A stretch of 64,000 bases of DNA from Roseovarius mucosus DSM 17069 (lineage in GTDB: Bacteria; Pseudomonadota; Alphaproteobacteria; Rhodobacterales; Rhodobacteraceae), in contig NZ_KN293991.1 of NCBI RefSeq assembly GCF_000768555.3, forward strand, positions 558,001-622,000. Reading direction: 5' to 3'. The notes under the pieces were generated by a model that had not been told where the DNA came from, did not search any database, and was given only the letters and a program-made list of their open reading frames with translations. A program made the translations under genes and the position numbers. Of this stretch, positions 52,911-62,331 are shown piece after piece (position 1 is the first letter of the stretch; each line of letters opens with the position of its first letter).

Positions 52911-53660
52911 ATGAGACTACAGGGAAAACGAACACTTGTGACCGGGGCAGCCTCGGGCTTTGGCAAAGGAATTGCAGAGGCTTATATCCGCGAAGGTGCC
53001 AAGGTGGCGGTGGTCGATTTGAACGAGGCCGGCGCGCGCGCCGTGGCAGAGGCGCTTGGTGAGAATGCCATCGCCGTGACCTGCGATGTGTCCAAGGGCG
53101 ATCAGGTTCAGGCCGCCGTCGATGCCACGGTTGCCGCCTTTGGCGGGCTTGATGTCGTGGTCAACAATGCCGGTTGGAGCAATCCCAACAGCCCCCTGAT
53201 GGAAACGGACGAGGCCACCTTTCGCAAGATCTACGACATCAACGTGCTGTCAATCTTTCACATGACCAAGACCTGTGTGCCGCTCTGGCGCGCTGCCGGG
53301 GGCGGGGTGATGATCAACATCGGCTCAACCGCAGGCATCCGCCCGCGCCCGGGCCTGACCTGGTATAACTCGTCCAAGGGGGCGGTGAACCTGATGACGC
53401 GCTCTTTGGCCGTGGAACTTGCCCCTGACAAGATCCGCGTCTGCTGTATCGCGCCGGTGATGGGTGCAACGGGCCTGCTGGAGCAGTTCATGGGTATGCC
53501 TGACACGCCCGAGAACCGCGCGCGGTTCATCTCGACGATTCCGATGGGCCGCCTATCCGAAGCGCGCGACATCGCCAATGCGGCGCTTTATCTGGCCTCG
53601 GATGAGGCGGATTTCATCACCGGCGTGGTGCTGGAGGTCGATGGCGGGCGGACGATATGA
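52911..53660 (+). CDS. Short-chain dehydrogenase/reductase (SDR)
   Basis: 249 residues from the ATG at 52911 (AAAGGAA upstream); ten codons earlier are unlikely to be used. Cofactor motif TGAASGFGKG at 11-20, NNAG at 85-88, catalytic Ser139, Tyr152 and Lys156. The C-terminal ITGVVLEVDGGRTI is typical. Acts with the preceding aldehyde dehydrogenase by context; substrate unknown. Confidence 0.94.
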   Translation: MRLQGKRTLVTGAASGFGKGIAEAYIREGAKVAVVDLNEAGARAVAEALGENAIAVTCDVSKGDQVQAAVDATVAAFGGLDVVVNNAGWSNPNSPLMETDEATFRKIYDINVLSIFHMTKTCVPLWRAAGGGVMINIGSTAGIRPRPGLTWYNSSKGAVNLMTRSLAVELAPDKIRVCCIAPVMGATGLLEQFMGMPDTPENRARFISTIPMGRLSEARDIANAALYLASDEADFITGVVLEVDGGRTI

Positions 53661-53780
53661 GAATGGGTGCGCGCTTCGGGACAATGCGCCGACCGCTCGG
53701 ATCAAGGGGTGCCACGCCTTGATCGTGCGCCCATTTGCGGCAAGCTTGCCACAGAGCACTTTGCCGCAACAAGGAACCCC

Positions 53781-54897
53781 ATGACCCCCTTTCGCTTCCT
53801 TCATAGCTCGGACCTGCATCTTGGCCGCGCCTTTGGCGGCTATCCCGAGGGTATACGCCACCGCCTGCGTGAGGCGCGGCATGGGGTGATTGCCCGGCTG
53901 GCCAAGGCCGCGCGCGACGGCGGGGCAGGGGTGGTTCTGCTCGCGGGTGATACTTTCGATGCCGAAACGCCAGCCCCCGACACATTGCGGCAAGCCCTCA
54001 GTGCGATGGGCGAGGAAGACGATTTGACTTGGGTGCTGCTGCCCGGCAACCATGACAGCCTTGCGGCCTCCGAACTCTGGCGGCGCATCGCGCGGGCCTC
54101 CCCTGCGAATTTGCGCGTCATCGCCTCCGATGCCCCGGTCGCTCTTGCCCCCGATCACTGGCTTTTGCCCGCGCCCTGCACGCAGCGCCGCCCGGGGCGC
54201 GATCTTACCGAGGCAATGTCGGCCCCTACGCCCCACGGCGCGCGGCGCATCCGGGCTTGGGCATGGGGCGATCACCGATTTCTCGGGCGAAGAAGGTGCC
54301 CTTGGCATCATCCCGCCCGACCGGGCCACGCGCTCGGGTCTCGATTATCTCGCCCTTGGCGATTGGCATGGGCAGATGCAGGTGACACCTACTACTTGGT
54401 ATTCCGGAACACCAGAACCGGACGGGTTCAAGCATGACACACCGGGGGCCGCACTCCTCGTGACACTCGCGGGCACAGCAGAGGTGACGCCGGTCGACAC
54501 CGCGCAGTTTCGCTGGCGCCGGCCGACCCTAGACGTTTTGCCCGGCGAAGATGTGATAGCGCGCCTTGCCGCCGCCCTTCCGCAGATCCGCGCTCGTGAT
54601 CATCTGGTGCGCCTCACCGTGACCGGACGCCTGCCTTTGGCCGAGCGCGCCGCACTCGAGGGTGATCTGGCCACGCGCGCCCCGGCTTTCGGCTGGTTCG
54701 CGGCGGACCTCTCTGCTCTGGCCGTTGAGGCGATTCCCGAAGACCTCGATCAGATCGACCGTGCCGGCGCGCTGCGTCAAGCCGCCGAGGTTTTGATGGC
54801 CGAGGCGGGGGATGCCACGCTTTCGCAATCCGACCGCGATACGGCGTCAGCGGCGCTCGCCCGGCTCTATGCCCTTAGCCAAGAGGTGAGGACGTGA
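53781..54897 (+). pseudogene. SbcD/YhaO-type DNA repair metallophosphoesterase, frameshifted
   Basis: The first frame from ATG 53781 (AAGGAA upstream) encodes the phosphoesterase motifs FLHSSDLHLGRAFGG, LLAGDTFDAE and LLPGNHDSL. After about residue 157 it becomes nonsense, and another frame resumes with GLGHGAITDF, YLALGDWHG and a normal C-terminus ending at 54897. One extra base near 54251 explains the break (restoring the expected RRIGLGHGA). The intact protein of about 371 residues would be the nuclease partner of the YhaN-like ATPase that starts at 54894. Mutation or sequence error cannot be told apart. Confidence 0.85.
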
Positions 54898-57524
54898 GGC
54901 TACGCGTCATCGAGTTGACCAACGTGCGCCGCTTCGCGGGGCAGCGGGCGCGCCTCAGCCAGATTGGCGACGGGATCACCGTGCTCTCCCAGCCCAATGA
55001 ATTCGGCAAGTCGACCTTTTTTGACGCGTTGCACGCATTGTTCTTCGAACGGCATAACAGCCGCAATGCCGCCATCAAGGCTCTGCAACCGCATGCTGGG
55101 GGCGCGCCCGAGGTTGCGGCCGAGGTAGAACTCGCAGAGGGGCGCTTTCGCATTGCAAAGCGGTGGCTCAACCGCCCGCAGGCGCAGGTGCAGGATGCCA
55201 CTGGCCGCCTGATCGCTCAGGCAGACGAGGCCGAGGCGTGGATTGACCAGCTTATGGGCGGGGGGCTGGCAGGCCCGTCTGGCCTGCTCTGGGTACGGCA
55301 AGGGTTGATGGGGTTGGAACCCGAGGGCAGCGGCGCGGACGACAAGCGTGAGCGTGAGCGCGGGTTGAATGCGCGACGTGATCTTTTGTCCTCCGTCGCG
55401 GGTGAGATCGACATGATGACCGGCGGACGGCGGATGGACGGCGTGATTGACCGTGTGACCGACGCGCTGATGCGCTTGACGACAGCCACCGGACGCCCCA
55501 AGGCCGGAGGCGAATGGGCCCGCGCGGTTGAAGAGGCCGCAACACTCGCCAGCGAAGAAGCCGAGTTGCGTCCGCGCGCCGCGCGGCTGTCGGGTGACCT
55601 CATCCGTCGGGCCGAGGTTCAGCGCAACCTTGCCCGCTTGACCGATCCCTCCGACATCGCTGGACGTGCGCAGGCCCTCGCTCAGGCCGAGGCGGAGCAT
55701 CAAGCCGCGCAAGCGCATCAGGCCGAAGGTGCAAAGGCCGAAACCGCCCTGCGCCTTGCCCGGTTGGATGCCGAGCATCTGCAGCGCGATGTGCTGGCAG
55801 CAGAAGGCCGTGCCGCCCGCCTAGAGAAGGCAAAAGAGACGATGTCGCAGGCCGAGGAAATCGCAAAAAGAGCTTACACCCGCTTTGCCAACCTGGCCGA
55901 GTGCGACCAGGCCGCTGCCGAGAGCGCCGAGGATCTTGCCGCCAAGGCGCGCGACCTGCGCCGCCGCCTGCAACAGGCCACCCGTGCCCAAGCGGCGCAT
56001 GCAGCACGGATCAAGGCGGAGGATCTCCAGCGCCGGTTGGACCGTGCCACCGAACTTCTGGCGGTGCTGTACAAGACCGAAGCCGCGCGGGCGGGCATCC
56101 GCGTCACGGCCAAACTGCTTGACGCCGCCGACAAGTCCCAAAGTGATCTCGATCTGGCACGCGCGCGGGCCGAGGCACAGGCCGTGACGATTACGGCGTA
56201 CCCCGACGGCCTCCCGGCTTTGCGCAATGGTCAGCCCCTTGCCGCGCGTCCCACGCCGATCTTTGTCGCAACTGACATTGCCTTGCCGGGCTTTGGGATG
56301 TTGCATATCGACCCAGGTCTCGCGCGCGGCACGAACAGTGCCGCCGAAATTGAACGAGCAGGCAGGACGCTAGCGCGTCTCTTGGCGGAGGCGCAGGTTG
56401 ACACGCTAGCCGACGCCCGCACCCAATGGGCCAAAGCTCAACGGCTTGAGGCAGAGGCCAAGCAGGGTGCGGCTCTCTGCGCCGAAGTGGCGCCTGAGGG
56501 TGTTGAGGCGCTGCGCGAGGCCTTGGCGCGGGCGCTGACCGCCGCAGCTGAGGCCCCGCAAGAGGCTGAGGATTTTGATGGCTTGACCAAGGAGCTCACC
56601 GCTGCCGAGGCCGACGAGGAGATCGCGCGCGCCACCGCGAAGGCGGCGCATGATCTGGCCGTGGCCGCAGGTGAAACCCGCGCCGCTGCCGAGGCCAACC
56701 GCAGTAGCGCAGAGCGGCAATTTGAGGCCGCCCTGTCCGAAGCCGGGGATCCGGATGCGCTGGCCGCCCATATTGCCGATCTCCGGGCCCGCCAGCCCGC
56801 GCTTGCCAGCGCCTGTGTGGAGGCCGAAAGGGCATGTGATAACCTGCGCGCCACCGCCCCGGACCTTGTCACTACCAAGGCCCGGTTGACCCGCGCCAAG
56901 GGAGCGGTCGATCAGACCACGCGCGATCTGGCCATGGCCCGCGAGAACCTTGCCAGCCTCAACGCCACTATCGCGGCACTGGCCGAAGAAGGGATTGAGG
57001 AACGTCTATCCGCCTTGGCCGACGCCCGCGTCGAATCTGAGGCGCGCGCCACCCGCTACGAGGCCGAGGCGCGGGCCCTCACCCGTCTGCGCCGCGCGTT
57101 GGACGAGGCGCGAACTCTCGCGCGCGAGGCCTATTTCGGCCCGGTCCTGCGCGAGTTGCAGCCGCTTCTTTCGATCCTCTATCCGGGAGCGCAGCTATCT
57201 ATTGACGACACCAGCCTTTTGCCGGCGATTCTGACCCGCAATGGTCAAGCGGAATCGCTCGACATTCTTTCGGGCGGCACCCGCGAACAGGTTGCGATTC
57301 TGACACGGCTGGCCTTTGCGCGGCTATTTGCGGCCTCGGGACGTCCCGTCCCGGTGATTTTGGATGATGCCCTAGTTCATTCCGATGATGATCGCATCGA
57401 AGCCATGTTTGATGCGCTCCATCGTTCGGCGCGCGAACAGCAAATTCTTGTTCTCACCTGCCGACAACGCGCCTTTGCGGCTTTGGGTGGCACGCGCGCA
57501 GAGGTGACGGTTGAGGCAACATGA
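54894..57524 (+). CDS. YhaN-type AAA/SMC-like ATPase (DNA repair)
   Basis: 876 residues, GTG start overlapping the nuclease stop (GTGA). N-terminal ATPase half: VLSQPNEFGKSTFFDALHAL, a Walker A of the RecF/Rad50 type with PNEFGKST. A long Ala/Glu/Arg-rich coiled coil spans about 250-780. The C-terminal half has signature LSGGTREQVAILTRLAFARL and Walker B VPVILDDALVHSDDDRIEAM. This is the SbcC-like subunit expected to pair with the preceding nuclease in end processing or repair. The coiled coil is very rich in Ala. Confidence 0.9.
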   Translation: MRLRVIELTNVRRFAGQRARLSQIGDGITVLSQPNEFGKSTFFDALHALFFERHNSRNAAIKALQPHAGGAPEVAAEVELAEGRFRIAKRWLNRPQAQVQDATGRLIAQADEAEAWIDQLMGGGLAGPSGLLWVRQGLMGLEPEGSGADDKRERERGLNARRDLLSSVAGEIDMMTGGRRMDGVIDRVTDALMRLTTATGRPKAGGEWARAVEEAATLASEEAELRPRAARLSGDLIRRAEVQRNLARLTDPSDIAGRAQALAQAEAEHQAAQAHQAEGAKAETALRLARLDAEHLQRDVLAAEGRAARLEKAKETMSQAEEIAKRAYTRFANLAECDQAAAESAEDLAAKARDLRRRLQQATRAQAAHAARIKAEDLQRRLDRATELLAVLYKTEAARAGIRVTAKLLDAADKSQSDLDLARARAEAQAVTITAYPDGLPALRNGQPLAARPTPIFVATDIALPGFGMLHIDPGLARGTNSAAEIERAGRTLARLLAEAQVDTLADARTQWAKAQRLEAEAKQGAALCAEVAPEGVEALREALARALTAAAEAPQEAEDFDGLTKELTAAEADEEIARATAKAAHDLAVAAGETRAAAEANRSSAERQFEAALSEAGDPDALAAHIADLRARQPALASACVEAERACDNLRATAPDLVTTKARLTRAKGAVDQTTRDLAMARENLASLNATIAALAEEGIEERLSALADARVESEARATRYEAEARALTRLRRALDEARTLAREAYFGPVLRELQPLLSILYPGAQLSIDDTSLLPAILTRNGQAESLDILSGGTREQVAILTRLAFARLFAASGRPVPVILDDALVHSDDDRIEAMFDALHRSAREQQILVLTCRQRAFAALGGTRAEVTVEAT

Positions 57525-57603
57525 GCGCGGCCTCTGGGCCGTGCTGCCAAAGGACCAACGTGGGGCACGCCACCGGCAATCCGTGCAGAGATCTCATGCC
57601 GCG

Positions 57604-58956
57604 CTAGGAGGGAAAGCGGAGCCCGACCTGCAGACCAGGGCCCGCATCTTTGAGGGCCAACGTCGCATCATGCACTTGCGCAATTCCCGCAACAAGGCTC
57701 AGCCCTAATCCATTCCCGGGGGTCATGCGGCTACGATCCAGCCGGTAAAGTCGGCGCAGCACCAGATCCCACTCTGCCTCGGGGATGCCGGGGCCGTTAT
57801 CCGTGACCGCCAGATACACATGGGCTTCTGACTGACACAGAGCAACGGTGATCCGGCTACCTTGCGGGGTGTGATGCATGGCATTCTCAATGAGATTGGC
57901 AAGAACCTGCCCCAACAACGTGCGATCCCCCATCACTGGACGCACCGGGACATCGGGGAGGGCGCAGATCAGAGTTTGCCCATTCTCAGTGGCAGCGGGC
58001 TCGTAGACATCACAGAAGGTCCGGCATAGCTCGGACAGGTCCACCGGCGCAAACCGCGCCCGTGGCGAGCCGCTTTCGATCTGTGCCAGTTGCAATAGCG
58101 CGTGAAAGATCGACACGATCCGGTCGAGTTCCGCCTGTGCCTTTTCCAGCATCTCCCGCGCATTCCCGGTCAGATCCGGGCTCTGACTCAATTCATCCAG
58201 ATGGACGGCAGCGCGTTGAATCGGGGTCTTGAGGTCATGGGCAATATCCGATGAAACCTGCCGCAGGCTCTCGACCACATCCTCTTGGGAGCGGGCCATC
58301 TGATCAATCTTGGCGCCAATTCGGGCCAGATCGTCAGACCAGCCTTTAACAGCGCCCACCCGCGCTTGCAGGTTGCCCGAAGTCAGCTGATCCAGCGTTC
58401 CGCTGATTACCGCCACATGCCGCGCGCCGCGCCGCGCCAGAAACAGTCCGCCCGACAGCGCCACAAGAACCGTCGGCAGCAGCGATATACCCAGTATGTT
58501 TAGAAAAGTTTCCCGCAGCGCGTCGATATGCGCAAGGCTGCGTGCCACAGTGAGTTGACCACCACGCAGCGAGGTGGTCAACGCCAGAAACCGCCCCTCG
58601 ATTTCCGGGTTTCCCGGAAGATAGGACAGAATCCGATAGCCATCCGCATCGCGCGCCACCAGTGCGTTGCCATAGTGCCGTCCGTTCGGCGCGAAATAAC
58701 TCAACACGACTCGTTCGGGATCCGTGTTGCGCGCCTCCGCCTCGACCAAAGAGGCGAGTGCGGCGGCAGAAGGGGCCGCGTGAAATCCGGCCATATCCTG
58801 CGTAAGATCGGCGCGAAGCGTCTCCTCAAAGGAGGCTTGCGTGTAAAGATAACTCGCAAGGAGCCCCAACAGCGATACGAGCGAGAACAAGAACACGAGG
58901 CCAGCCGCCAGCCGGATCGGCATCGAACGGAGAAGTGAGACGCGAGTCAGGATCAT
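57604..58956 (-). CDS. Sensor histidine kinase
   Basis: 450 residues. Two membrane helices (about 16-36 and 152-174) flank a periplasmic sensor domain. A HAMP segment follows, then the H box SSDIAHDLKTPIQRAA with phospho-His240, the N box NLIENAMHHTP, and GNGLGLSLVAGIAQVH. Partner of the overlapping response regulator (ATGA). The ligand is unknown; an envelope signal is plausible because htrA is divergent. Confidence 0.94.
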   Translation of the reverse strand: MILTRVSLLRSMPIRLAAGLVFLFSLVSLLGLLASYLYTQASFEETLRADLTQDMAGFHAAPSAAALASLVEAEARNTDPERVVLSYFAPNGRHYGNALVARDADGYRILSYLPGNPEIEGRFLALTTSLRGGQLTVARSLAHIDALRETFLNILGISLLPTVLVALSGGLFLARRGARHVAVISGTLDQLTSGNLQARVGAVKGWSDDLARIGAKIDQMARSQEDVVESLRQVSSDIAHDLKTPIQRAAVHLDELSQSPDLTGNAREMLEKAQAELDRIVSIFHALLQLAQIESGSPRARFAPVDLSELCRTFCDVYEPAATENGQTLICALPDVPVRPVMGDRTLLGQVLANLIENAMHHTPQGSRITVALCQSEAHVYLAVTDNGPGIPEAEWDLVLRRLYRLDRSRMTPGNGLGLSLVAGIAQVHDATLALKDAGPGLQVGLRFPS

Positions 58957-59624
58957 CCGTCAATCCGATAACCTGCACCGCGCACGGTCTTGATAAGCTC
59001 TGTCGCGAATGGCTTGTCCACCTTGGCGCGCAAGCGGCTGATATGGGTTTCAACCACATTGGTCATCGGATCGAACGAGATGTCCCAGATTGCTTCGAGC
59101 AGCATCGTGCGTGTCTGCACGCGCCCCTTACGGCGCAGCAGATGCTCAAGAATTGCGAACTCTCGTGGCAAAAGGTCGATCTCCTGCCCCTCCCGCGTTA
59201 CCTTGCGGGCGATCAGGTCCATTTCCAGGGGACCTGCGCGCAACACGGTCTCTTGCTCCAGCGCATGCGGACGCCGCGCAAGCGCTGCAACCCGTGCCGA
59301 CAACTCGCCAAAGGCAAAGGGCTTGACCAGATAGTCATCCGCCCCCGCGTTCAGCCCGCTGACCCGCTCTTCGACACTCCCAAGCGAGGTCAGAAAAAGG
59401 ACCGGCGTGTGATTACCCGCCCCGCGCAGGGTCTTGACCAGTGTCAGCCCGTCAATTTCGGGCAACATCCGGTCGATGATCAGAACGTCATAGGAGCCGC
59501 TCGTTGCTTGGATCAACGCCTCCCGCCCGTTGCTGACCAGATCGACAGTATGCCCCTCTTCGCGCAGACCTCGCGCGATATAGGCCCCTGTCGTTGCATC
59601 GTCTTCGACCACGAGCAGTTTCAT
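58953..59624 (-). CDS. OmpR-family response regulator
   Basis: 223 residues. Receiver domain with acidic pocket VVEDD and phospho-acceptor Asp51 (VLIIDRMLPEIDGL); C-terminal winged helix (LPREFAILEHLLRRKGRVQT; VVETHISRLRAKVDK). Upstream partner of the histidine kinase and divergent from htrA across 171 bp, so it may regulate the protease. Confidence 0.95.
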   Translation of the reverse strand: MKLLVVEDDATTGAYIARGLREEGHTVDLVSNGREALIQATSGSYDVLIIDRMLPEIDGLTLVKTLRGAGNHTPVLFLTSLGSVEERVSGLNAGADDYLVKPFAFGELSARVAALARRPHALEQETVLRAGPLEMDLIARKVTREGQEIDLLPREFAILEHLLRRKGRVQTRTMLLEAIWDISFDPMTNVVETHISRLRAKVDKPFATELIKTVRGAGYRIDG

Positions 59625-59795
59625 GTCATCCTCTCGATGTGCGTCGCCTGCAAACAGCTATCCTTGTTCGACCTGCATTGCACCCGCTTTTGGCCGCGCC
59701 TGCCTTTCCTAAACTATTTGTATAGTCGGGCACATCCGGCTGTGAGACCTGTGCAGCATATGGGCAGCATCGGACGCAACACAACGGAGCTTTCA

Positions 59796-60911
59796 ATGAT
59801 GTCCTCCACACCTCTTTCCCGTCGCCTTGCAGGGTCCGCAGCCCTTGTCGCCGTTCTGGGCGCAACAGGCCTTTCACTGGGGGCCGCCAACCCGGCGCTA
59901 GCGGTGCCTGCGGGCGGATATGGCGATCTCGTCGCCGCCGTCTCGCCCGCGGTTGTCTATATCGAAGTCACCGCCAAGGCGCAGCCAACCAACATGTCCG
60001 GCGAATTACCCGAGGGCCTGCCCGAAGAGTTGCGCCGTCAGTTCGAGCGGATGATGCCCAGAGGTGAGATGCCGGCCCGTCAAGGTCTTGGGTCAGGCTT
60101 TATCATTTCCGAAGACGGCAAGATCGTCACCAATAACCATGTGGTCGAAGGTGCCGAGACCGTGACCGTCAAACTCGCGGATGGCCGTGCATTTGACGCG
60201 ACCGTGGTCGGTAGCGACCCGCTGACCGATGTGGCCGTGCTCCAGCTCGACACCGAGGAATCCCTGCCCTTCGTGCGCTTTGGCGACTCCGACGCAATGC
60301 GGGCCGGGGATGAGGTGGTCGCGGTCGGCAATCCCTATGGTTTGGGCGGCACGGTGACATCCGGCATCGTCTCGGCCCTGTCGCGCAACATCAACTCCGG
60401 CCCCTATGATGACTATATCCAGACAGATGCCGCCATCAACCGGGGTAATTCCGGAGGGCCGCTCTTCAACAACGCAGGTGAGGTGATCGGCATGAATACC
60501 GCCATCTTTTCGCCCGATGGCGGATCGGTCGGTATCGGTTTTGCGGTGCCGTCGGACCTTGTGCAGCACATCGTTGCGGACCTGTCCGATGACGGCACGA
60601 TCACGCGTGGCTGGCTCGGCGTGCAGATCAAGCCTATGCCCGAAGATATCGCCCAAGTGCTAGGGTACGAAACCCCCAGAGGCGCAGTGATCGAGAACGT
60701 TACGCCCGATAGCCCCGCCGCCAAGGCCGGGCTCAAACAAGGCGATATTATCCTCAGCTTCAATGAGACTGAGATTTCCGAGTTGCGCGATTTGACCCGC
60801 GCTGTGGCTGCAACCACACCAGAGGCCATCGTGCCCGTCAAGGTGCTGCACAAGGGGGCGGAGAAGACCCTCGACGTGACGATTGGCACGCTCGCCAATC
60901 CCAACGCTTGA
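59796..60911 (+). CDS. Periplasmic serine protease, HtrA/DegS-like
   Basis: 371 residues from the ATG at 59796 (CGGAG upstream). A signal sequence spans about 1-36. The catalytic triad is His115 (TNNHVVEG), Asp145 (PLTDVAVLQ) and Ser219 (GNSGGPL). Only one PDZ domain follows (WLGVQIKPMPEDIAQVLGYE), so it is shorter than DegP/DegQ with two. It handles misfolded envelope proteins. The LA-loop region is short. Confidence 0.94.
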   Translation: MMSSTPLSRRLAGSAALVAVLGATGLSLGAANPALAVPAGGYGDLVAAVSPAVVYIEVTAKAQPTNMSGELPEGLPEELRRQFERMMPRGEMPARQGLGSGFIISEDGKIVTNNHVVEGAETVTVKLADGRAFDATVVGSDPLTDVAVLQLDTEESLPFVRFGDSDAMRAGDEVVAVGNPYGLGGTVTSGIVSALSRNINSGPYDDYIQTDAAINRGNSGGPLFNNAGEVIGMNTAIFSPDGGSVGIGFAVPSDLVQHIVADLSDDGTITRGWLGVQIKPMPEDIAQVLGYETPRGAVIENVTPDSPAAKAGLKQGDIILSFNETEISELRDLTRAVAATTPEAIVPVKVLHKGAEKTLDVTIGTLANPNA

Positions 60912-61093
60912 GGCAATACCGCGTCGGCGTATCCATGCGGCGCCGACGCGGATGATCCGGCCTCTCTTGACTAATCGATGCGCAGCTGGTGCAGGCCGAC
61001 CGTTTTGCGGTCTTGGATAACCTCAAGGTCACCCTCAAGCCATTGTCCAAGCTGTACTCTTGCGATCCAAGGACCCTGTCACGCCAAGATGGG

Positions 61094-61115
61094 TGAGGCC
61101 ATTCTTTCGGCCTCA
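61094..61115. repeat. Hairpin next to the mini-ORF
   Basis: A perfect 7-bp stem TGAGGCC/GGCCTCA with an 8-base loop lies 8 bp past the mini-ORF stop on the minus strand. No T tract on either strand, so a weak terminator at best. Confidence 0.4.
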
Positions 61116-61122
61116 AGCAACA

Positions 61123-61206
61123 TCAAAGAGCGGCCAGTATAAGCGCAGGAAGTCCCACCATTCCTGCGCAAATGATACCAATTGAAATGCCTAGGCCTTT
61201 GAACAT
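61123..61206 (-). CDS. Possible 27-residue membrane micropeptide
   Basis: The reverse strand reads MFKGLGISIGIICAGMVG then LPALILAAL and a stop. It is one hydrophobic helix with a basic residue at the N-terminus. AAGGAA lies 10 bases upstream of the ATG and a hairpin follows the stop. Such features fit small single-pass membrane proteins, but an open frame this short arises easily by chance. Confidence 0.25.
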   Translation of the reverse strand: MFKGLGISIGIICAGMVGLPALILAAL

Positions 61207-61522
61207 TTTGCATTTTCCTTCTTTGCCGGTGTCATTACTGGCCAGATAGGGCGATGCGCCGAGAAAAAATGCGGCAGGCTGACGCACTTCCCATCTGCTC
61301 ACGCCACTTCAGGTCGAGGTTCGGTTTCTCCAAAACTCATTCGGGCCATGTTTCATTAAATCAGGGGGAATGGCCCCAATCGTCGGACGATCTCTGACGT
61401 CGCCGCGTGAGATGATCCCACGCCGCAGCGTCTGAGTGATCTGTCTGCGGGGGCATAAAAGCGGACACTTGCGCCCTGCACACAGCCCGCGCGGCTTAAT
61501 CTAACGGAGAATTTAGAAAAAT

Positions 61523-61597
61523 TGGCTGGGGTGGTAGGATTCGAACCTACGGTACACGGTACCAAAAACCGACGCCTTACCACTTGGCTACACCCCA
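61523..61597 (-). tRNA. tRNA-Gln (anticodon TTG)
   Basis: A complete cloverleaf is visible on the minus strand: acceptor TGGGGTG pairing with CACCCCA, D arm GCC...GGC, anticodon loop TTTTGGT giving TTG, T arm with GGTTCGAATCC, and an encoded CCA end. The only mismatch noted is the T-T at the top of the anticodon stem. It reads Gln codons CAA/CAG. Confidence 0.95.
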
Positions 61598-61608
61598 ACG
61601 TGACGCGC

Positions 61609-61637
61609 TAATTACTCTGGAGCTTGGCGCGGTTCAA
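61609..61637 (-). promoter_or_regulatory. Sigma70-type promoter of tRNA-Gln
   Basis: On the minus strand TTGAAC and TAATTA are separated by exactly 17 bp, with the -10 ending about 11 bp before the mature tRNA 5' end. Confidence 0.7.
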
Positions 61638-61725
61638 GGGTGCTTGGCAAAAAAAACGAGATGCAATCCGGATGACGCGGCATCCATCTGATAAAAATAC
61701 ATAAATTCATTGTCTACGGGGGTGG

Positions 61726-62229
61726 TTACTCGAAAGTCTCACCCTCCGTGACCCCCCAGAGCGCAGATTTGGGGGCCCAGCCCTCATAGCCACCGGCGGA
61801 TACTGCGCACCAGTCCGCTTGGCATTCCTCGAGTCGCGCGATTACGCCCTGTTCCAGACGGGCCACTACCATGGCATTCGCTTCGGGCTTGGCCAGCAGG
61901 TCCAGCATCTCGACCTCGACACTGGCGGTGCGCACGCCAGAGAGAAGTGTGTAATGCACCCAGCCGCCCGCACCGTCCCGGTCGCGCACCCGGCGCCAAT
62001 GGCCATGCTCTGCCGTGATCTCGAGCGGCATGTCGCGCCGCTTGAAGATCCAGTCGATGCGATGCGTCAGGCTGGGGCCGCGGCGCACATTACCCTCAGC
62101 GGCCTTCATCGACACAAAACGTGGCAGCGGCAGGTTCGTGACCGGCCCGCGTTCTTGGGCCAAGGCACCTAAGGGGCCCAGTCCCATCACCATGACAAGG
62201 GCGGCAAGCCCGGATTTCATTGCCGTCAT
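61726..62229 (-). CDS. Exported bacterial SH3-domain protein
   Basis: 167 residues from the ATG at 62229 (alternative ATG 62220). A signal peptide ends GLGPLGALAQ. The mature part carries SH3-like repeats: MKAAEGNVRRGPSLTHRIDW, LEITAEHGHWRRVRDRDGAG and a second around EGVIARLEECQADWCAVSAG with GYEGWAPKSALWG. This matches the DUF1058/SH3_3 family, likely binding cell-wall peptides. Only weak ribosome sites precede either start. Confidence 0.88.
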   Translation of the reverse strand: MTAMKSGLAALVMVMGLGPLGALAQERGPVTNLPLPRFVSMKAAEGNVRRGPSLTHRIDWIFKRRDMPLEITAEHGHWRRVRDRDGAGGWVHYTLLSGVRTASVEVEMLDLLAKPEANAMVVARLEQGVIARLEECQADWCAVSAGGYEGWAPKSALWGVTEGETFE

Positions 62230-62331
62230 TCGAATTCTGCCCGCAAACTGCAAGGGGGTTCTTGTGCCCCGCTCTTTCCTGCGCCACTCTGGCAGTAACG
62301 CGCCTGAAAGGAAAGTTTCAAGGAGGGCTTC

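Larger units (their letters stand above)
60912..61522. other. 611-bp gap between htrA and tRNA-Gln
   Basis: No conventional gene is convincing here; the longer open frames overlap htrA or the tRNA. The only candidates are the 27-codon hydrophobic mini-ORF and the hairpin listed separately. The rest, including 61207-61522, shows nothing I can name. Confidence 0.5.

Noticed and set aside
58935..60911. Reading of HtrA that extends back across the response regulator
   Set aside because: The extension is antisense to the regulator; the true start at 59796 has a ribosome site and signal peptide.
61356..61598. Open frame over tRNA-Gln
   Set aside because: It is a chance reading of the tRNA and its flank.
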